Assembly (NCBI RefSeq): GCF_000308875.1
Contig: NZ_BAGL01000013.1
Location: forward strand, 161,069-225,068
Direction of reading: 5' to 3'
From: Nocardia transvalensis NBRC 15921
GTDB lineage: Bacteria; Actinomycetota; Actinomycetes; Mycobacteriales; Mycobacteriaceae
DNA: 64,000 nt
Both the position numbers and the translations under genes were made by a program. Of the stretch, positions 25,522 through 37,800 are shown in pieces; the first letter of the stretch is position 1; every line of letters starts with the position of its first letter. The notes beneath the pieces were generated by a model. It did not search any database. It saw nothing but the letters and a program-made list of their open reading frames with translations, and had not been told where the DNA came from.

Positions 25522-27087
25522 ATGACCACCGTGCAACACGGAGCGGAGACGCAGGCACAAGCTGCGCACGCCTTGGGCGCCGAGGATGAGGGATACCACA
25601 AGGCTCTGCGGCCCCGCCAGCTGCAGATGATCGCCATCGGTGGGGCTATCGGCACGGGGTTGTTCCTCGGCGCCGGTGGCCGGCTGAAGGACGCGGGCGC
25701 GGGGCTGTTCATCGCCTACGCGGTCTGCGGGATCTTCGTCTTCTTCATCCTCCGGGCCCTCGGCGAGCTGGTGCTGCATCGCCCCTCCTCGGGCTCGTTC
25801 GTCTCCTACGCGCGTGAGTTCTACGGGGAGAAGCTGGCATTCGGCGTCGGCTGGATGTACTTCTTCCACTGGTGCATGACCGGCATCGTCGACATCACGG
25901 CGATCGCGACCTACGTGCACTACTGGAATGCGTTCCACGCGATACCGCAGTGGACGATCGCGCTGATCGCGCTGGCGATCGTGGTGTCGATCAACCTGGT
26001 CTCGGTGAAGTGGTTCGGCGAGATGGAGTTCTGGGCGGCGCTGATCAAGGTGGTCGCGCTGGTCGCCTTCCTGATCGTCGGCACCGTCTTCCTCGCGGGC
26101 CGGTTCCCGCTCGACGGTGAGCGCACCGGTATCAGCGTCATCACCGACCACGGCGGCCTGTTCCCGAACGGGATGCTGCCGCTGATCCTCGCCACCACGG
26201 GCGTCGTGTTCGCCTACGCCGCGGTGGAGCTGATCGGCACGGCCGCGGGTGAGGCGGAGAACCCCGAGAAGATCATGCCCCGCGCGATCAACTCGGTCAT
26301 CGCCCGGATCGCGCTGTTCTACGTCGGTTCGCTGGTCCTGCTCGCTCTGCTGCTGCCCTACACCGCGTTCAAGTCGGGCGAGAGCCCGTTCGTGAGCTTC
26401 TTCGAGCGGCTGGGCGTGAACGGCGCGGGCACGGTCATGAACCTGGTGGTGCTGACCGCGGCGTTCTCCAGCCTGAACGCCGGGCTGTACTCGACCGGCC
26501 GGATCCTGCGGTCGATGTCGATGAACGGCAGCGCGCCGAGCCTGGCCTCGCGGATGTCCAAGCAGGGCGTGCCCTACGTGGGCATCCTCGCCACGGGCAC
26601 CATCGCCCTGGCCGGTGTCGGGCTCAACGCGCTGGTGCCGGAGAAGGCCTTCGAGATCGTGCTGAACATGTCCGCGCTGGGCACCATCTGCGCGTGGAGC
26701 GCGATCCTGATCTGCCAGATGAAGCTCGTGCAGTGGTCCAAGGAAGGTCGGGTCGAGCGTCCGTCGTTCCGCCTGATGGGCGCCCCCTACACGAACTACG
26801 CGGCGCTGATCTTCATGGCGATCGTGGTCGGGCTCATGCTGTTCGGCAAGGACGACACCCAGCGTGGCGCCGTCATCGCGATGGGCGTGATCATGATCCC
26901 GCTGCTCGTCGGCGGCTGGTTCCTGGCCCGGCGCCGGGTGACTCAGGTGGCGGCGGCGCGTGCGGGCTACACCGGGCAGTTCCCGGTGCTGGCCGAGCGC
27001 CCGCTCGAACATCGGGAGCAGAAGACCGCCGAGCCGGAGACGGCGAGCGCGGACGACTCTCCCGGTGAGGAGGAGCCGAAGAAGTAG
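25522..27087 (+). CDS. ansP: L-asparagine/amino acid permease (APC family)
   Basis: The 521-residue product has about twelve predicted membrane spans. It begins with the signature [20 protein letters not shown] followed by [11 protein letters not shown], then [20 protein letters not shown]. From memory it resembles mycobacterial AnsP1/AnsP2 closely along the chain. It is a proton-coupled amino acid importer; asparagine is the likely substrate by homology. ATG 25522 is chosen (AGGAAAGGG upstream) over the upstream TTG at 25480. A perfect hairpin at 27135 follows. Confidence 0.88.
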   Translation: MTTVQHGAETQAQAAHALGAEDEGYHKALRPRQLQMIAIGGAIGTGLFLGAGGRLKDAGAGLFIAYAVCGIFVFFILRALGELVLHRPSSGSFVSYAREFYGEKLAFGVGWMYFFHWCMTGIVDITAIATYVHYWNAFHAIPQWTIALIALAIVVSINLVSVKWFGEMEFWAALIKVVALVAFLIVGTVFLAGRFPLDGERTGISVITDHGGLFPNGMLPLILATTGVVFAYAAVELIGTAAGEAENPEKIMPRAINSVIARIALFYVGSLVLLALLLPYTAFKSGESPFVSFFERLGVNGAGTVMNLVVLTAAFSSLNAGLYSTGRILRSMSMNGSAPSLASRMSKQGVPYVGILATGTIALAGVGLNALVPEKAFEIVLNMSALGTICAWSAILICQMKLVQWSKEGRVERPSFRLMGAPYTNYAALIFMAIVVGLMLFGKDDTQRGAVIAMGVIMIPLLVGGWFLARRRVTQVAAARAGYTGQFPVLAERPLEHREQKTAEPETASADDSPGEEEPKK

Positions 27088-27134
27088 GACCCGCCGGTCC
27101 CATCCCCGTAACGCCATTCGGGACCGGCTACCGG

Positions 27135-27168
27135 TCGCCCCGCAGGACGGAAACGTCCTGCGGGGCGA
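27135..27168 (+). terminator. Strong hairpin terminator after the permease
   Basis: Perfect 15-base arms (TCGCCCCGCAGGACG) enclose a GAAA tetraloop, 47 bases after the permease stop. Confidence 0.88.
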
Positions 27169-27298
27169 TCCGTCGTTCCGGGGCTGGGCGTCACCGCGGA
27201 TTCACCTGCCGGCTACCGCCCTTTCGCTGTCTGCCGTCAGGGTGAGCGTCATGCCGGTCCGCGTAGGATCGCGGAAACGGCGAGCGAGGAGGTGCGCG

Positions 27299-27784
27299 TT
27301 GCAGGTGACCTATTGCCGGCGGTGGAGTTTCCGCAAACAGCGGCCGACCGATCCGCTCACGGCGGAGCAGGCCGCGAAGCTGGACGCGGCCGGCGAGTGG
27401 TACACGGTCGTCCTCGGCGTCGTCACCGCGCCCACGGCGATTCTCGATGTGGTGCGCGGCAATCGGCACATCGATGTGACGTTCCCGGACGAGCACGGCC
27501 GCCAGGTGCTGACCTACGACTTCCGGCAGGTCGGCGACGACACCATGTTCCTCACCACGATGACCCGGTGGGAGTACGGCGACGAGCAGGCCCGCACCAT
27601 CTCGCAGGCCGACGTCGTCGACAAGTTCTCCTACAGCGAGGACGGCCACGTGCACCGGGATCTGCGCGACGCCCGCGCGCAGGAGCGCCGGACCACCGAT
27701 TTCTCCGATGTCGACGTCTCGATCAACTGGGAACCCGTCCCGGTTTTCGGCGGCTGGGAGTCGATCGCGCGCCGCGAACGCTGA
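27299..27784 (+). CDS. Hypothetical protein
   Basis: The product has 161 residues. Codon pattern and a clear GAGGAGG site 7 bases upstream support the TTG start at 27299 (a GTG at 27305 is the alternative). The first 20 residues are basic (CRRWSFRKQRP); the rest is acidic with probable beta strands (HIDVTFPDEHGRQVLTYDFR). No family is recognised. It precedes toxin cassette B by 160 bases but nothing ties it to the cassette functionally. Confidence 0.7.
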   Translation: MQVTYCRRWSFRKQRPTDPLTAEQAAKLDAAGEWYTVVLGVVTAPTAILDVVRGNRHIDVTFPDEHGRQVLTYDFRQVGDDTMFLTTMTRWEYGDEQARTISQADVVDKFSYSEDGHVHRDLRDARAQERRTTDFSDVDVSINWEPVPVFGGWESIARRER

Positions 27785-27944
27785 CAACGGAACCGCGAAA
27801 CCCGGTCGCCCAGCGAATATTTGCCCGCAACCGGGTCGGTAGCCGCCGTTCACGTTGCTGTCACTGCCGGTTGGTTATCGGCTGTCATTGTCGACCCCGT
27901 AGCGGCGGGCTCTGCCCGCGTGAGCACTGGAGGGAGCGCGCGCG

Positions 27945-28268
27945 ATGGCCGACAAGTTGGAGGCGGAGGCAGCACTGTTCCGCAAGGCCGCCGAGAAGAC
28001 CGGCGATGTCCGGGACAAGATCAACGGCGTCCTCGACACGCTGAAGGCCAACCTCGACTCGCGCGGAACCCCGTGGGGGACGGACTCGATCGGCAGCCAG
28101 TTCGCGCACGGTGAGGGCGGCGAGGGCGGCTACCTGGACTCCCGCAAGAACATGGTCGAGGGCGCGCAGAACGTCGCCGGCACGATGGACAGCTTCCACC
28201 AGGGACAGGTCAAGAGCGCTGCGTATCTGGAGAAGATGGAACAGCAGAACCGCGACGGCTTCCAGTGA
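27945..28268 (+). CDS. WXG100-like small T7SS protein, cassette B
   Basis: The 107-residue helical protein has DSRGTPWGTDSIGSQF at the turn, matching the cassette A paralogue, and a C-terminal SAAYLEKMEQQNRDGF that matches the cassette C paralogue (GAEHLEKMEDDNRQDV). It links the family together. Inferred role: small T7SS partner of the giant protein at 28809. It is the first gene of a wxg-ybaB-toxin operon, with a GGAGGGAG site upstream. Confidence 0.82.
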   Translation: MADKLEAEAALFRKAAEKTGDVRDKINGVLDTLKANLDSRGTPWGTDSIGSQFAHGEGGEGGYLDSRKNMVEGAQNVAGTMDSFHQGQVKSAAYLEKMEQQNRDGFQ

Positions 28269-28287
28269 CCCGGGACCTGTCGATCAG

Positions 28288-28791
28288 ATGACGAACGAGC
28301 GCGCCAAGAACGATCTGGCCACCGTGATGGACGGGGTCGAGGAGCAGCTGCGCACCATCGCGCGACTGCAGACCGAACGCACCCGGTTGACCGCCAGCGC
28401 AACGGTTTCCGGTAAGCGCGTCACCGTGACGGTGAACGCGGACAACACCGTGGTGGAGACCAGGTTCGGCCCGGGCATCGAGGACCTGAGCCACGGCGAG
28501 ATCGCCAAGGCCGTCACCGACGCGGCCCAGCGCGCCGCGGCCGAGATGGCCCGCAGGACCAAGGAACTGTTCGCGCCCCTCCAGGCCCAGCGGGAGCGGA
28601 TGCCGAAGCTCACCGATCTCGTCGAGGGCATGCCGGACCTGCATGTCCCCGAGGCGCCGCCGGTCTCCACGGCGGCCCCGGGTTCTCCGGAACGTCAGCA
28701 GGATTCGGACGGCAGCGCGGTATTCGCCGACGTCGAGACCTTCGATCACCAACACTCCCGTGGTCGTGGGGTCACCGACTCCAGCTGGTAA
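28288..28791 (+). CDS. YbaB/EbfC-fold protein of T7SS toxin cassette B
   Basis: The 167-residue paralogue of 1931-2440 has the YbaB core SGKRVTVTVNADNTVVETRF, a long helix (KAVTDAAQRAAAEMARRTKE), a Pro-rich tail and the terminal Asp-Ser-Ser-Trp. ATG at 28288, 19 bases after the WXG-like gene, is chosen by alignment with the paralogues. The giant toxin gene starts 17 bases after its stop. Confidence 0.85.
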   Translation: MTNERAKNDLATVMDGVEEQLRTIARLQTERTRLTASATVSGKRVTVTVNADNTVVETRFGPGIEDLSHGEIAKAVTDAAQRAAAEMARRTKELFAPLQAQRERMPKLTDLVEGMPDLHVPEAPPVSTAAPGSPERQQDSDGSAVFADVETFDHQHSRGRGVTDSSW

Positions 28792-28808
28792 GTACCGGGT
28801 AGCCCGAC

Positions 28809-31800
28809 ATGGCAGTCGAATTACCCGGCCCTCTCCAGCATCTGGGCTGGCTCGTCGGGATGGAGTGGCCCAACGGCAACGAAGACCAGATGTGGCTGCT
28901 CGGCCAGGACTGGAAGGACGCCGCCGAGGGCCTGAAGGACATCATCCCGGATATCGAGGACGCGAAAAGCGCCACGCACAAGGCGTATCCGACCGGTGAC
29001 GGCTCCGACGAGCAGATGCGGGCGTTCGACAGCCTGCTGAAGGGCGACGGCGGCGAGAGCGATCAGTCGCTCGGTCATCTGGCGAAGCTGTTCGAGGATG
29101 TCGGCGAGTCCGCGAACGGGGTCGGCACCGAGATCGAGTACGGCAAGCTGATGTACAAGTCGTCGCTCATCCTCCTCGCGGCGGAGATCGCGGCGGCGTG
29201 GATCTTCCCGCCGACGGCCCCGGCCGCGGAGGCGGCCGCGGTCGCCCTGACGCGGGTGGCCGTCCGTCTCATCGGCGAGCGGCTCACGTCCGCGATCCTC
29301 CAGCGCATGGCCCGGCTCGTCGGGTCGAAGGTGATGCAGTTCCTGCTGCGCCACGTCGTGCTGAACACGGTGCTGATGACCGGTCAGGACTACGCGATCC
29401 AGCAGTACCAGATCGACCAGGGCCATCGGAAGGGGATGGACTGGGACCGGATCCGGACGACGGCCATCGCCGCGTCCGTCGGAGGTGTCGCGGGCGGGGC
29501 GGCCAGCCACGTTCTGGGCAAGGCGCTGAACGCTCAGGAGCGGGCCTGGGCGCGCTACCTGACCCACGCGGCGGCCGGCGAGGTGAACGCCTTCACCGGC
29601 ATCGTCGCCGCCAACGGCGGTATTCCCAGCCACCTGGACTGGCGGATGTTCACCGGCGCCGCGGCCGCGCCGCTGGTGTCCGGCAAGAACCGCGAGACGG
29701 CGCATTCGTTCTACAACAACCGGAAATCGTCGTACTTCAACCGCGATCCGCTGGGCGGCCGGATGAACGACGTGCTCGGCCGGGAGGTCTTCAAGGTCAA
29801 GGAACCTCAGGCCGCGCCGACTACCGGGGCGGGACGCGCGGGTGACGGCACGACCCCGCACGCCGGCACGGATGCCGGGACGAGCGGGCACCGGACGGAT
29901 CCGGCTATGCCGGTCGGTTCGCGGCCGGAGGAGACGGGTTCGCATCCCGCCGACGGCGCGACCAACGGGCACGAGGGGACCACCGAGCGGAGCGGGAACG
30001 AGCATCCGGCCGGGACCGATCGCGATACCGGCGCGCACCACGACACCGGGCAGCCCGGTGAGGGAGGTCTGCACACCGATCCCGCCGCGGCGCACCCGGG
30101 TCAGCACGACACCGGAACGGAAGGAACGTCCGGCGACCGGACGCCCGGCGGGACGGAGGAGCCGCGGGCGCAGGTCGCCCCCGGCGGGACCGACCATCCG
30201 GCGCCGCAGGCGCGGTCGACGGAGGAGGCCCCCGCGGCCGACGGCCATGCGTCGGAGGGGCAGGGCACGCACGGGGAGACGCCCGCGCGTGCCACGGAAC
30301 CCGAGCACCCCGTCACCGATACGCGGACCGAAACGACTGCGGTACATCCGGATTCGACCGAGCACGGCACGACGGGCGACCGTACCGGAGAACTGACCAC
30401 GGAGCCCGCGAGCCGACACGAGTCGGAGTCGCCGGTGCGGACCGACGAGACCGCCGTGCGGCCCGCCGAGACGGAAACGACGAGACCCGAAGATGTTTCG
30501 CACCAGCGAGACGCGGGCCAACGTCCGGCCGAACCCGCGGCCACCACCTCGCCCCATGTCCCGGCTGAGGGGCGGACGCCGCATACCGGAGCCGAAACCC
30601 GTGGTGGCGCACCGGAAACGACGCGCCCGCCTGCCGACACGCGAGGTCGGTCGACCCCGCTGACGGAAGCGCCGCGCAGCGAAACCCGGGCGTCCTCCGA
30701 CGTCAGGACCCCTGAGGCACGCAGTTCCGAGACGCGCAGCCCAGAGGCTGGGGGAGCACGTGACGCCGAGCGGCCCGCCGACTCGCGTACCACCGGCGAG
30801 TCTCGACGCGCCTCCGGTGCCACCCCCGAGAACCGCACGGGCACAGCGGAGAACAGGCCACGGGCCGCGGCCGCCGGGCCCGCCGACCGGACCGGGGGCG
30901 AAGCGGGGGTGCGGGCGCGGTCAGGCGGCTCGGACCGGACCGGGGAGCAGGGCGAGCACGTGCGCCCGGAAGACCTTGCCGTACCGCCGCTTCCGCCCGA
31001 GGTTCATCCCGGGGGCGAAGCGCGGTCGCCGGAACGCATCGGCAGCCGACCGGACGGCGAGAACGGCCGGGAGAACCCTCCGCTCGACGCTGAACCGGTG
31101 CCCACCCCGCGCGCGGACGAGATGCGCGCCAACCGGCCCGACCACATCCCGGAGTCGATGTGGAACCGGATCGCCGACGGCGTCGCGTTCAACGAGACCC
31201 GCGAACCGCACTACACCGACCGCGGCGGCGGCAACGAGATCACGCTGACCAACGGCAAGCGTCTCGATTCCTATGTGCCGGATACGGAGATCGTCTCCCG
31301 GAAACACACCCAGCTGCTCGAGGTCCGGCCCGAGACCGCGCGCGGCTACCTGCACGAGATCGACAACAAGTACGCGCCCGGCACGCAGATCAAGGACACC
31401 CCGCACAACCGGGCCGAACTGCCGGGCGTGGACTTCGCCGATCCGCTGCGCGGCGACAAGGTCCTGGAGGTACCGCCGCAGAAGAATCCGCCGCCCCGCG
31501 AGATCCTGGAACTGGCGGACCGGCTCGACATCACCATCCGCGACAGTGAGGGCCGGGTCTACACCGTCGACGACGCCCTGCCCGATACCCACCGGTCCGG
31601 CCCGGACGGACGCACGGAGATGCCGCCCGAGAACCGCGGCCGCTGTGCGGATCTCGCGCTGCGCCTGATCAAACGGATCACCGGCAGCGAGTGGATCCAC
31701 CCGATCGAACGCGAGGTCGGCCTGGACGGCATGACCGTCCACGAGGTGGAGACCGCCGCCGGCGGCGAGATGCGCGAATACCCTCGCGGGCACGACGAGA

Positions 31801-34800
31801 TCGCGCGGCAGGTGCTGAAGATGAAGCACGGGGCGTCGGCGCTGATCGTCGACCAGTACCGCGCCTTCACCGATGAGCACGGGGTCGGCGCCCACGCCTA
31901 CGTCCTGGTCAACGAGCACGGAGTGCTGCGGGTCCGCGATCCCGGCGCCGGGCTCGACCACGGATATCCGCCGTCCGTGCCGCGGGAGCTGGCGGCGGCC
32001 CACGCCATCCTGTTCGACGAGCACGGCAAGCCGGTGCACCCACTCGGGGCGGAGTCGCATACCGCGACGCATCCCAACGGCCGCGGTCCGCACACGCGCG
32101 TCGGCCTGTCCCTCGACGAGCACCCCGGGCAGGTGCGAGAGCTGCTGGGGCAGACCAGAACCGGACGCCGCATCCTGTCCGTATTCGACGGCGGCCCGGT
32201 GCGCGAGGGCTATGAACCCCGCAGCGAGGCGGGCGATCGGCACGGCACGCTCCGGCGGGAGGACCTCACCGCCGTCGCCTTCACCGAGGGTCGCGGCCAT
32301 ATCGGCCAGGCGCTGAGCCTGGCGCACGAGTCGGTGCACGCCGAACACCTCATCGACGGCCGGACCGCCAACGGACACGCCCGGACCATGCCGCGCGACG
32401 AGTTCGTGCGCATGATGACTCACGAGGAGGCGGTGGGCACCGGCCGGCGACTACGCCTGGCCATGGAGTTCGAGGGCCTGGGTCTCGAGGTCGAGGGCCA
32501 TCCGTTCGACGTGCTCTACCGCGAGGCGTTCGACCACGCCCTGGGCGAGGCGCCCCCGCATCTCCCGACCGAGCGGGCCTGGGAGATGGCGCACGACGCG
32601 GCGGTCGAAGCGCTGCACGAGCACCTCGCCACCCACGAATGGGCCAACGGCGACACCTACGCCGAGTTCTACGGCCGGGTCTGGGACGAGGCGCGTATCG
32701 GTGGCGGCGACGGTCCGGGCGTCCGGCACGACCCGACCGGCCCCGAGGTCGGCGAGCGGCTGCGCGTCCAGGCGCTGGACCGCCAAGCCGCCGAACGGCA
32801 TCTGGGCGAAACCGACGCGCGGTTGCAGCGGCTCGCCCGCACGCTCGGGCTCGACCCGACGGCGCAGCGGGAGGTGCTGCAACGCCGGGTCGACGAGCGA
32901 ATCGTGGAGATCAACTCCGAACTGGCCTGGTCGCCGGGCGGCGAGCGGGAGGCACAGCTGCTCCGGGAACGGCACGCGCTGCGCACCGTCTCCGATCTGG
33001 CCGACCAGCGGCAACTCGCCGAGGTGGAGTTCGACCGCCACGACGCGGCGACGGCCCGTACCGCCGCACGCGACGTACTGGACGTGCGGGTTCGGGACCA
33101 TCCGGAGGCGCGCATGCTCGACGATCACGTGGCGCTGCTGCCCGGCGAGCCGGACCGCGTCGTGGTCGCCGCCGCGCCCGGCGATCACCAGCGGGTGCTC
33201 GACCTGGCCCGCACCGATCCCGAGGTCGCCCGGCAGCTGGACCGGCCGGGCGTGACGCGCGAATACCTCGATGTCGCCACCGGTCGCGACGGTCGCGTGC
33301 GCGTGGAGGCGATCCCGGAACCCGATCACGCCCCGGCCGAACGCGCCGAGCACGTGCAGCCCCGCGAGCTGGCCGCCCGGGCCACCGAGGCCCGGCTCGC
33401 GCGCGTCCAGGAACATTTGGGGCGCAACGAGATCGGTGACTGGGCCAATCGCGCGCTCGCCGAGCGCGGGGTCGAGATCGTGCACAGCGTCGACGAGCGA
33501 CCGGGGTTCCGGCCCGAGGAGAACAAGCTCGTCCTCGATCCGGGCAGATCCGATGTCGAACACATGCGGGAGCTGGTGCACGCGGCGGTGCACACCGAAA
33601 TGCCGCATCAGGGCGAGAGTTCGGGGGCCCGCGAACGGCAGCAGCTCGAGCCGAAGGCATACGCGCTGCGGATGATCGAGCAGGAGACCGTCGCGCACGC
33701 CATGGAATCCAAGGCGATGCGGCAGCTACGGGACCAGGGCTTCGTCGTTCCGGACACCCCGATACAACGGGCGTACGACAAGGCGTTCGACCGCTGGAGC
33801 AGCCGCTGGTCGGATTCCGATATGTCGCCGGCCGAGGTGCGGCGCAGGATCGACGACAAGATCGTCGCGGCGCTGGAGCCCGAGGTCGCCAGGCACATCA
33901 CGGAATCCGGGGAGACCTACGGCGAGATCTACGAGAGGGCGGCCGCCCGCGCTCGCGGGAATACCCAGGAAACCGCGACGCCGTGGCGACTGGGGCGGGG
34001 CGCCAACCGCGCGCCGGAGTACGGCGCCGGGCTGCGGCCGGGGTGGGAGACGCGGGGACTCGACCGGACCGGCGGCCAGGTGCGGGATCTCATGCGGACG
34101 ACCGAGACCGGCCGCGAGGCGGTGGCCGCCCTGCGCGATGCCGGCGCCGAGGTGCGATTCGGCGCGGCCGGTGAGCGGCCGCTCGCACCGGACACCTTCA
34201 ACGGCCGGACGATGGACGTCTTCGTCGATACGCCGGGCCGGTCCAGGACCGAACAGGGGGCGGCCGTGGTGCGGGCGGCGGCCCTGGCCGACGCCGTGCG
34301 CGGCGGGCGACTGGAGGTCGTGCCCGGACGGATCCGGGAGATTGGACGGGCGGCCTACGTCGACTCGCACCTGCGTGCCACGGCCGAAGGGCTGGGGCGG
34401 CAGGCCGAGTTCCACCGGGAACTGGAGCGGCAGGGCGTCGACACCGATGGCGGAGCGCTGCACGACATCACGGACCGGGAGGTGCGCAAGACCCTCGAAT
34501 CGGCCTACCTCGAGGCGTACGACAACGCGACTACTGCTGCGCGCCAACGGGATTCGAGTATCGATCCGGGGCGACTGCGGGAGATCGGCCGGGCCGCCGG
34601 AGTCGACGCGCTGCTGTCGAACCATCTGTTCGACTCGGGGGACGGGGCCTCGGTCCATCGTCGGGTCGCGGGCGGGATCTGGGACGCGCACCAGCGGACC
34701 GCGGCGCCCGACGGGCTGCGCGAATACATCCCGACCTCGGAGGACGCGGCGCGGCGGGTGCAACATCTGGTGCGCGAGCAGGCGGCGGTCGGCCGGGAGC

Positions 34801-37800
34801 TGCGGCGGCTGGAGTCCGACTTCGATCGGGTCGCCGAGCGACTGCGGGAGCGGGGCGGCCTGAACGAGCAGCGGGCGGCTCTCGACCGGCTGGGAGACGC
34901 CGACGTCGATCCCGTCCGGGAGGCGGCGCGGAAGCAGCTCGGCCTGACCGAGCGGCCCGAACCCACCCGGCACGATATCGCCGCCGAACTGCGCCAACGG
35001 ATTTCGGACCGGACCGGGCGGAACGGCCACGATCTGCGCGTACTGGCCGATCTGGCCGAGCGGCACGCGCGGCTGGAGGTCGAGAACCGGCGGATCGTCG
35101 GGGAGATCGAGAAGGCCGTTGCGCGCGACCTCGCCGGTGGCGAGCCGCACGGCAGGGGTGAGCGGCGGGTCTCCGTCCACGGCGACGAATCGGGCGTCGT
35201 CTACTACGCCCACGACGAGTCGGGTCCGGTCTGGAAGGAGTCGCCCGATCCGGGACCCCGGGATCCGGAGGGTTCCTGGCTGCGGGCGGCCGCCGACGAG
35301 GTCGCCGCGGGACCGTTCGAGCGCGCGCGGGAGCAGATGCGGCGGGACGATATCGGGCAGTGGGCGCTGGATGTGCTGGAGCGCAACGGTATCGAGATCC
35401 GGTACAGCACCGAGCCGGAGGCGTCGCGGCAGCGGCCGATCGACCACGTCGCGGGCGATTTCGATCCGGCCACCAAGACGATCGTGCTGGATCCCGCGGC
35501 GCATCCGCGGGCCCAGGCGGCGGGGCTCGTCCGCGCGGCCAGGCTGTCCGAGCTGAACCACGATGTGGCGCGGGAACGGTCCTCGCTGCCCCGTGACGAG
35601 TACGTCGAGCTGATGCTGAAGCGGCAGGCCGACGCGGAGGCGCTGGCCTTCTCCTTCGATGAGCGGCTCCGGCACCGGAGCACCCAGGACGCCGTCGAAT
35701 CGATGAAAGGCCCGCTCGCCCAGACCTATTCGGAGGCTCGCGCGGAGGCGCGGGAGATCGCATACCGGGTCTATCGCAAGGGTCCGGAGCTGGAGCCGAA
35801 TACGCCCACGGCCGCGGCGCACCGGGCCGGCGCCGACGCGGTGTACCGGCAGCTGACCGATCGGGGCCCGCTGGTCGACGGTCACGACTACGCGCACGTC
35901 TTCGGCGCGGACTGGGATGCGGCGCACGGCATCCGGCCCGGGGACGCCGAACAGCCGGTGGTGGCGCGCGGGGATACCGACACTCCGGCGACCCGGGAGC
36001 AGCGCAGCCACGACTACGCGGAGGAGATCCGGACGCTCCGGGAACTGCGCGACTCGAATCGGTACCAGCCGGTCGGACCGGCGGAACGGGCCTACACCGA
36101 GGCGTACGACAAGGCGTTCCGGAAGGCGGCCAAAGCGGCTGGGCGCGCGGCGGATTCGGCCACGGTGCGGCCGCCCGAGGAGGTCGCCCACGAGGCGGGC
36201 CGCAGGGCGGTGCACCGCTATATCGACAAGGTCGGGCTGCGGGAGGCGGAGATCGCCTTCGACGTCGTCCGGGCGCACGGCAACCGCGGGCCGGAATGGG
36301 GTAATCCGGAACCCGCGCACGAGCGGGCGCCGGAGGGCGTGCGGCACCCGGTGGAGGGCGACGGCGCCGAGCTGACACGGCGCGCCCTCGAGGCCGTTCT
36401 CGAACGCGAACCCGGCGGCGAGCGGCTGACCGACCACGTCGCACGGTATCCGGCCGATCCGGCGGACCGGTATTCGCGTCCGCGCCTGGTGGTCGTGGCG
36501 CCCGCGGGCGACCACATGACGGCCCTGCACGACCTGATGCGGGACAACCCCGCGCACGAGGATGTGCTCTGGGACGGCTCCCATACACTGGACTACCGGA
36601 AGGTCGAGGCCGGGCCCGGCGGCGAGCCCGTCGAGACGCGGATTCCGGCACACGAGGCCGAGGGGTCCTATCGCCGCCCGTCGCGGAACGACGCACTGGC
36701 GCAGCTGCTTTCGCACTACCTGACGTATCGCGGAGAGGGCCGGACACGACTCGGTTTCGGCGACTGGCTGCGCCAACTCGGTGACGACGTGTACTACAGC
36801 AAGGCCGACGGTAAGCGGATCTGGGGTAACGAAGCCCTGGACGGTCAGGTCGAGGCCGGCAATCTGCGGCACGACTTCATCGAGCAGGCCTTCCGCGCCG
36901 CGGATCCGGCGGCCGTCGAGCCGCATCCGAAAGAGGTGATGGACCGGCTGCGGAAGCGCCGCCTGCCGGTACCGGTGAATCCGCACGGCGGGCCGCTGGT
37001 GGACGGCCCGAAAATCGTCCGGACCGTCGAGGTCGGCGGTGCGCGACTGGAGATCTGGCTGGCCGCCGACGGGAACGGCCGGTGGCGGGTGCCGGCGCCG
37101 GGCGGCGAGGGCACCATTCCCGACGTCCTGGCGCGGCAGTTCGAGGGTATGGCGGACGCCAACGCCGACCGGCTGGTCAAGCGCATCGGCAAGATCCTCG
37201 ACAACGGCGCGGCGGAACTGGATCCGGGGCAGGCGCGAAAGGGTATGCGGGCCCGCATCATCGAGCGCTTCGGGTCGGATGCGATCGATCCGCCGGAGTT
37301 CGCGCCGAAGGACGGTGCATCGAGACCGAAGATCGGGCAGCGCCCGGAACCCGAGGTGCGCCGCTACACGGTCGAGGTCGACGGACAGCGGATCGATGTC
37401 GAGGCGGTGCGCAACGAGCGCGGCGGCTGGGACGTCCGGCCGGAGCGGGCGCCGGAGACCAAGCCCGTCAAGGCCGAGCCGGCGAAGCCGCCGGAGGTCA
37501 ACCGCGCTGAGCCGCACTGGATCCGGCGGCGACTGGCCACGGGTTACGAGGGCCACAACCCCAAGTACCCGTCCGGATCGGGCCAGGACGGCGACTACCA
37601 GAAGGCGATGGCCAAGGACCTCGGCCACGTACTCCACAACGACGCGCTCGAACATCTGCCGTCCGAGGCGAAGGTCAACCCGGTCCGCGTCCTCAAAGAG
37701 GGCGCGACGATGTGGAAGAACCGCGAGCACATCCCGGGGCTCAAGCACCTCACCGCGCGCATGGAACCGCATGCGGGCGAGCACGTTCCGATGCGCACGC

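Noticed and set aside
26960..27784. A 274-residue gene overlapping the end of the permease
   Set aside because: The first ~110 codons overlap the permease in another frame; the TTG at 27299 with GAGGAGG explains the real protein.
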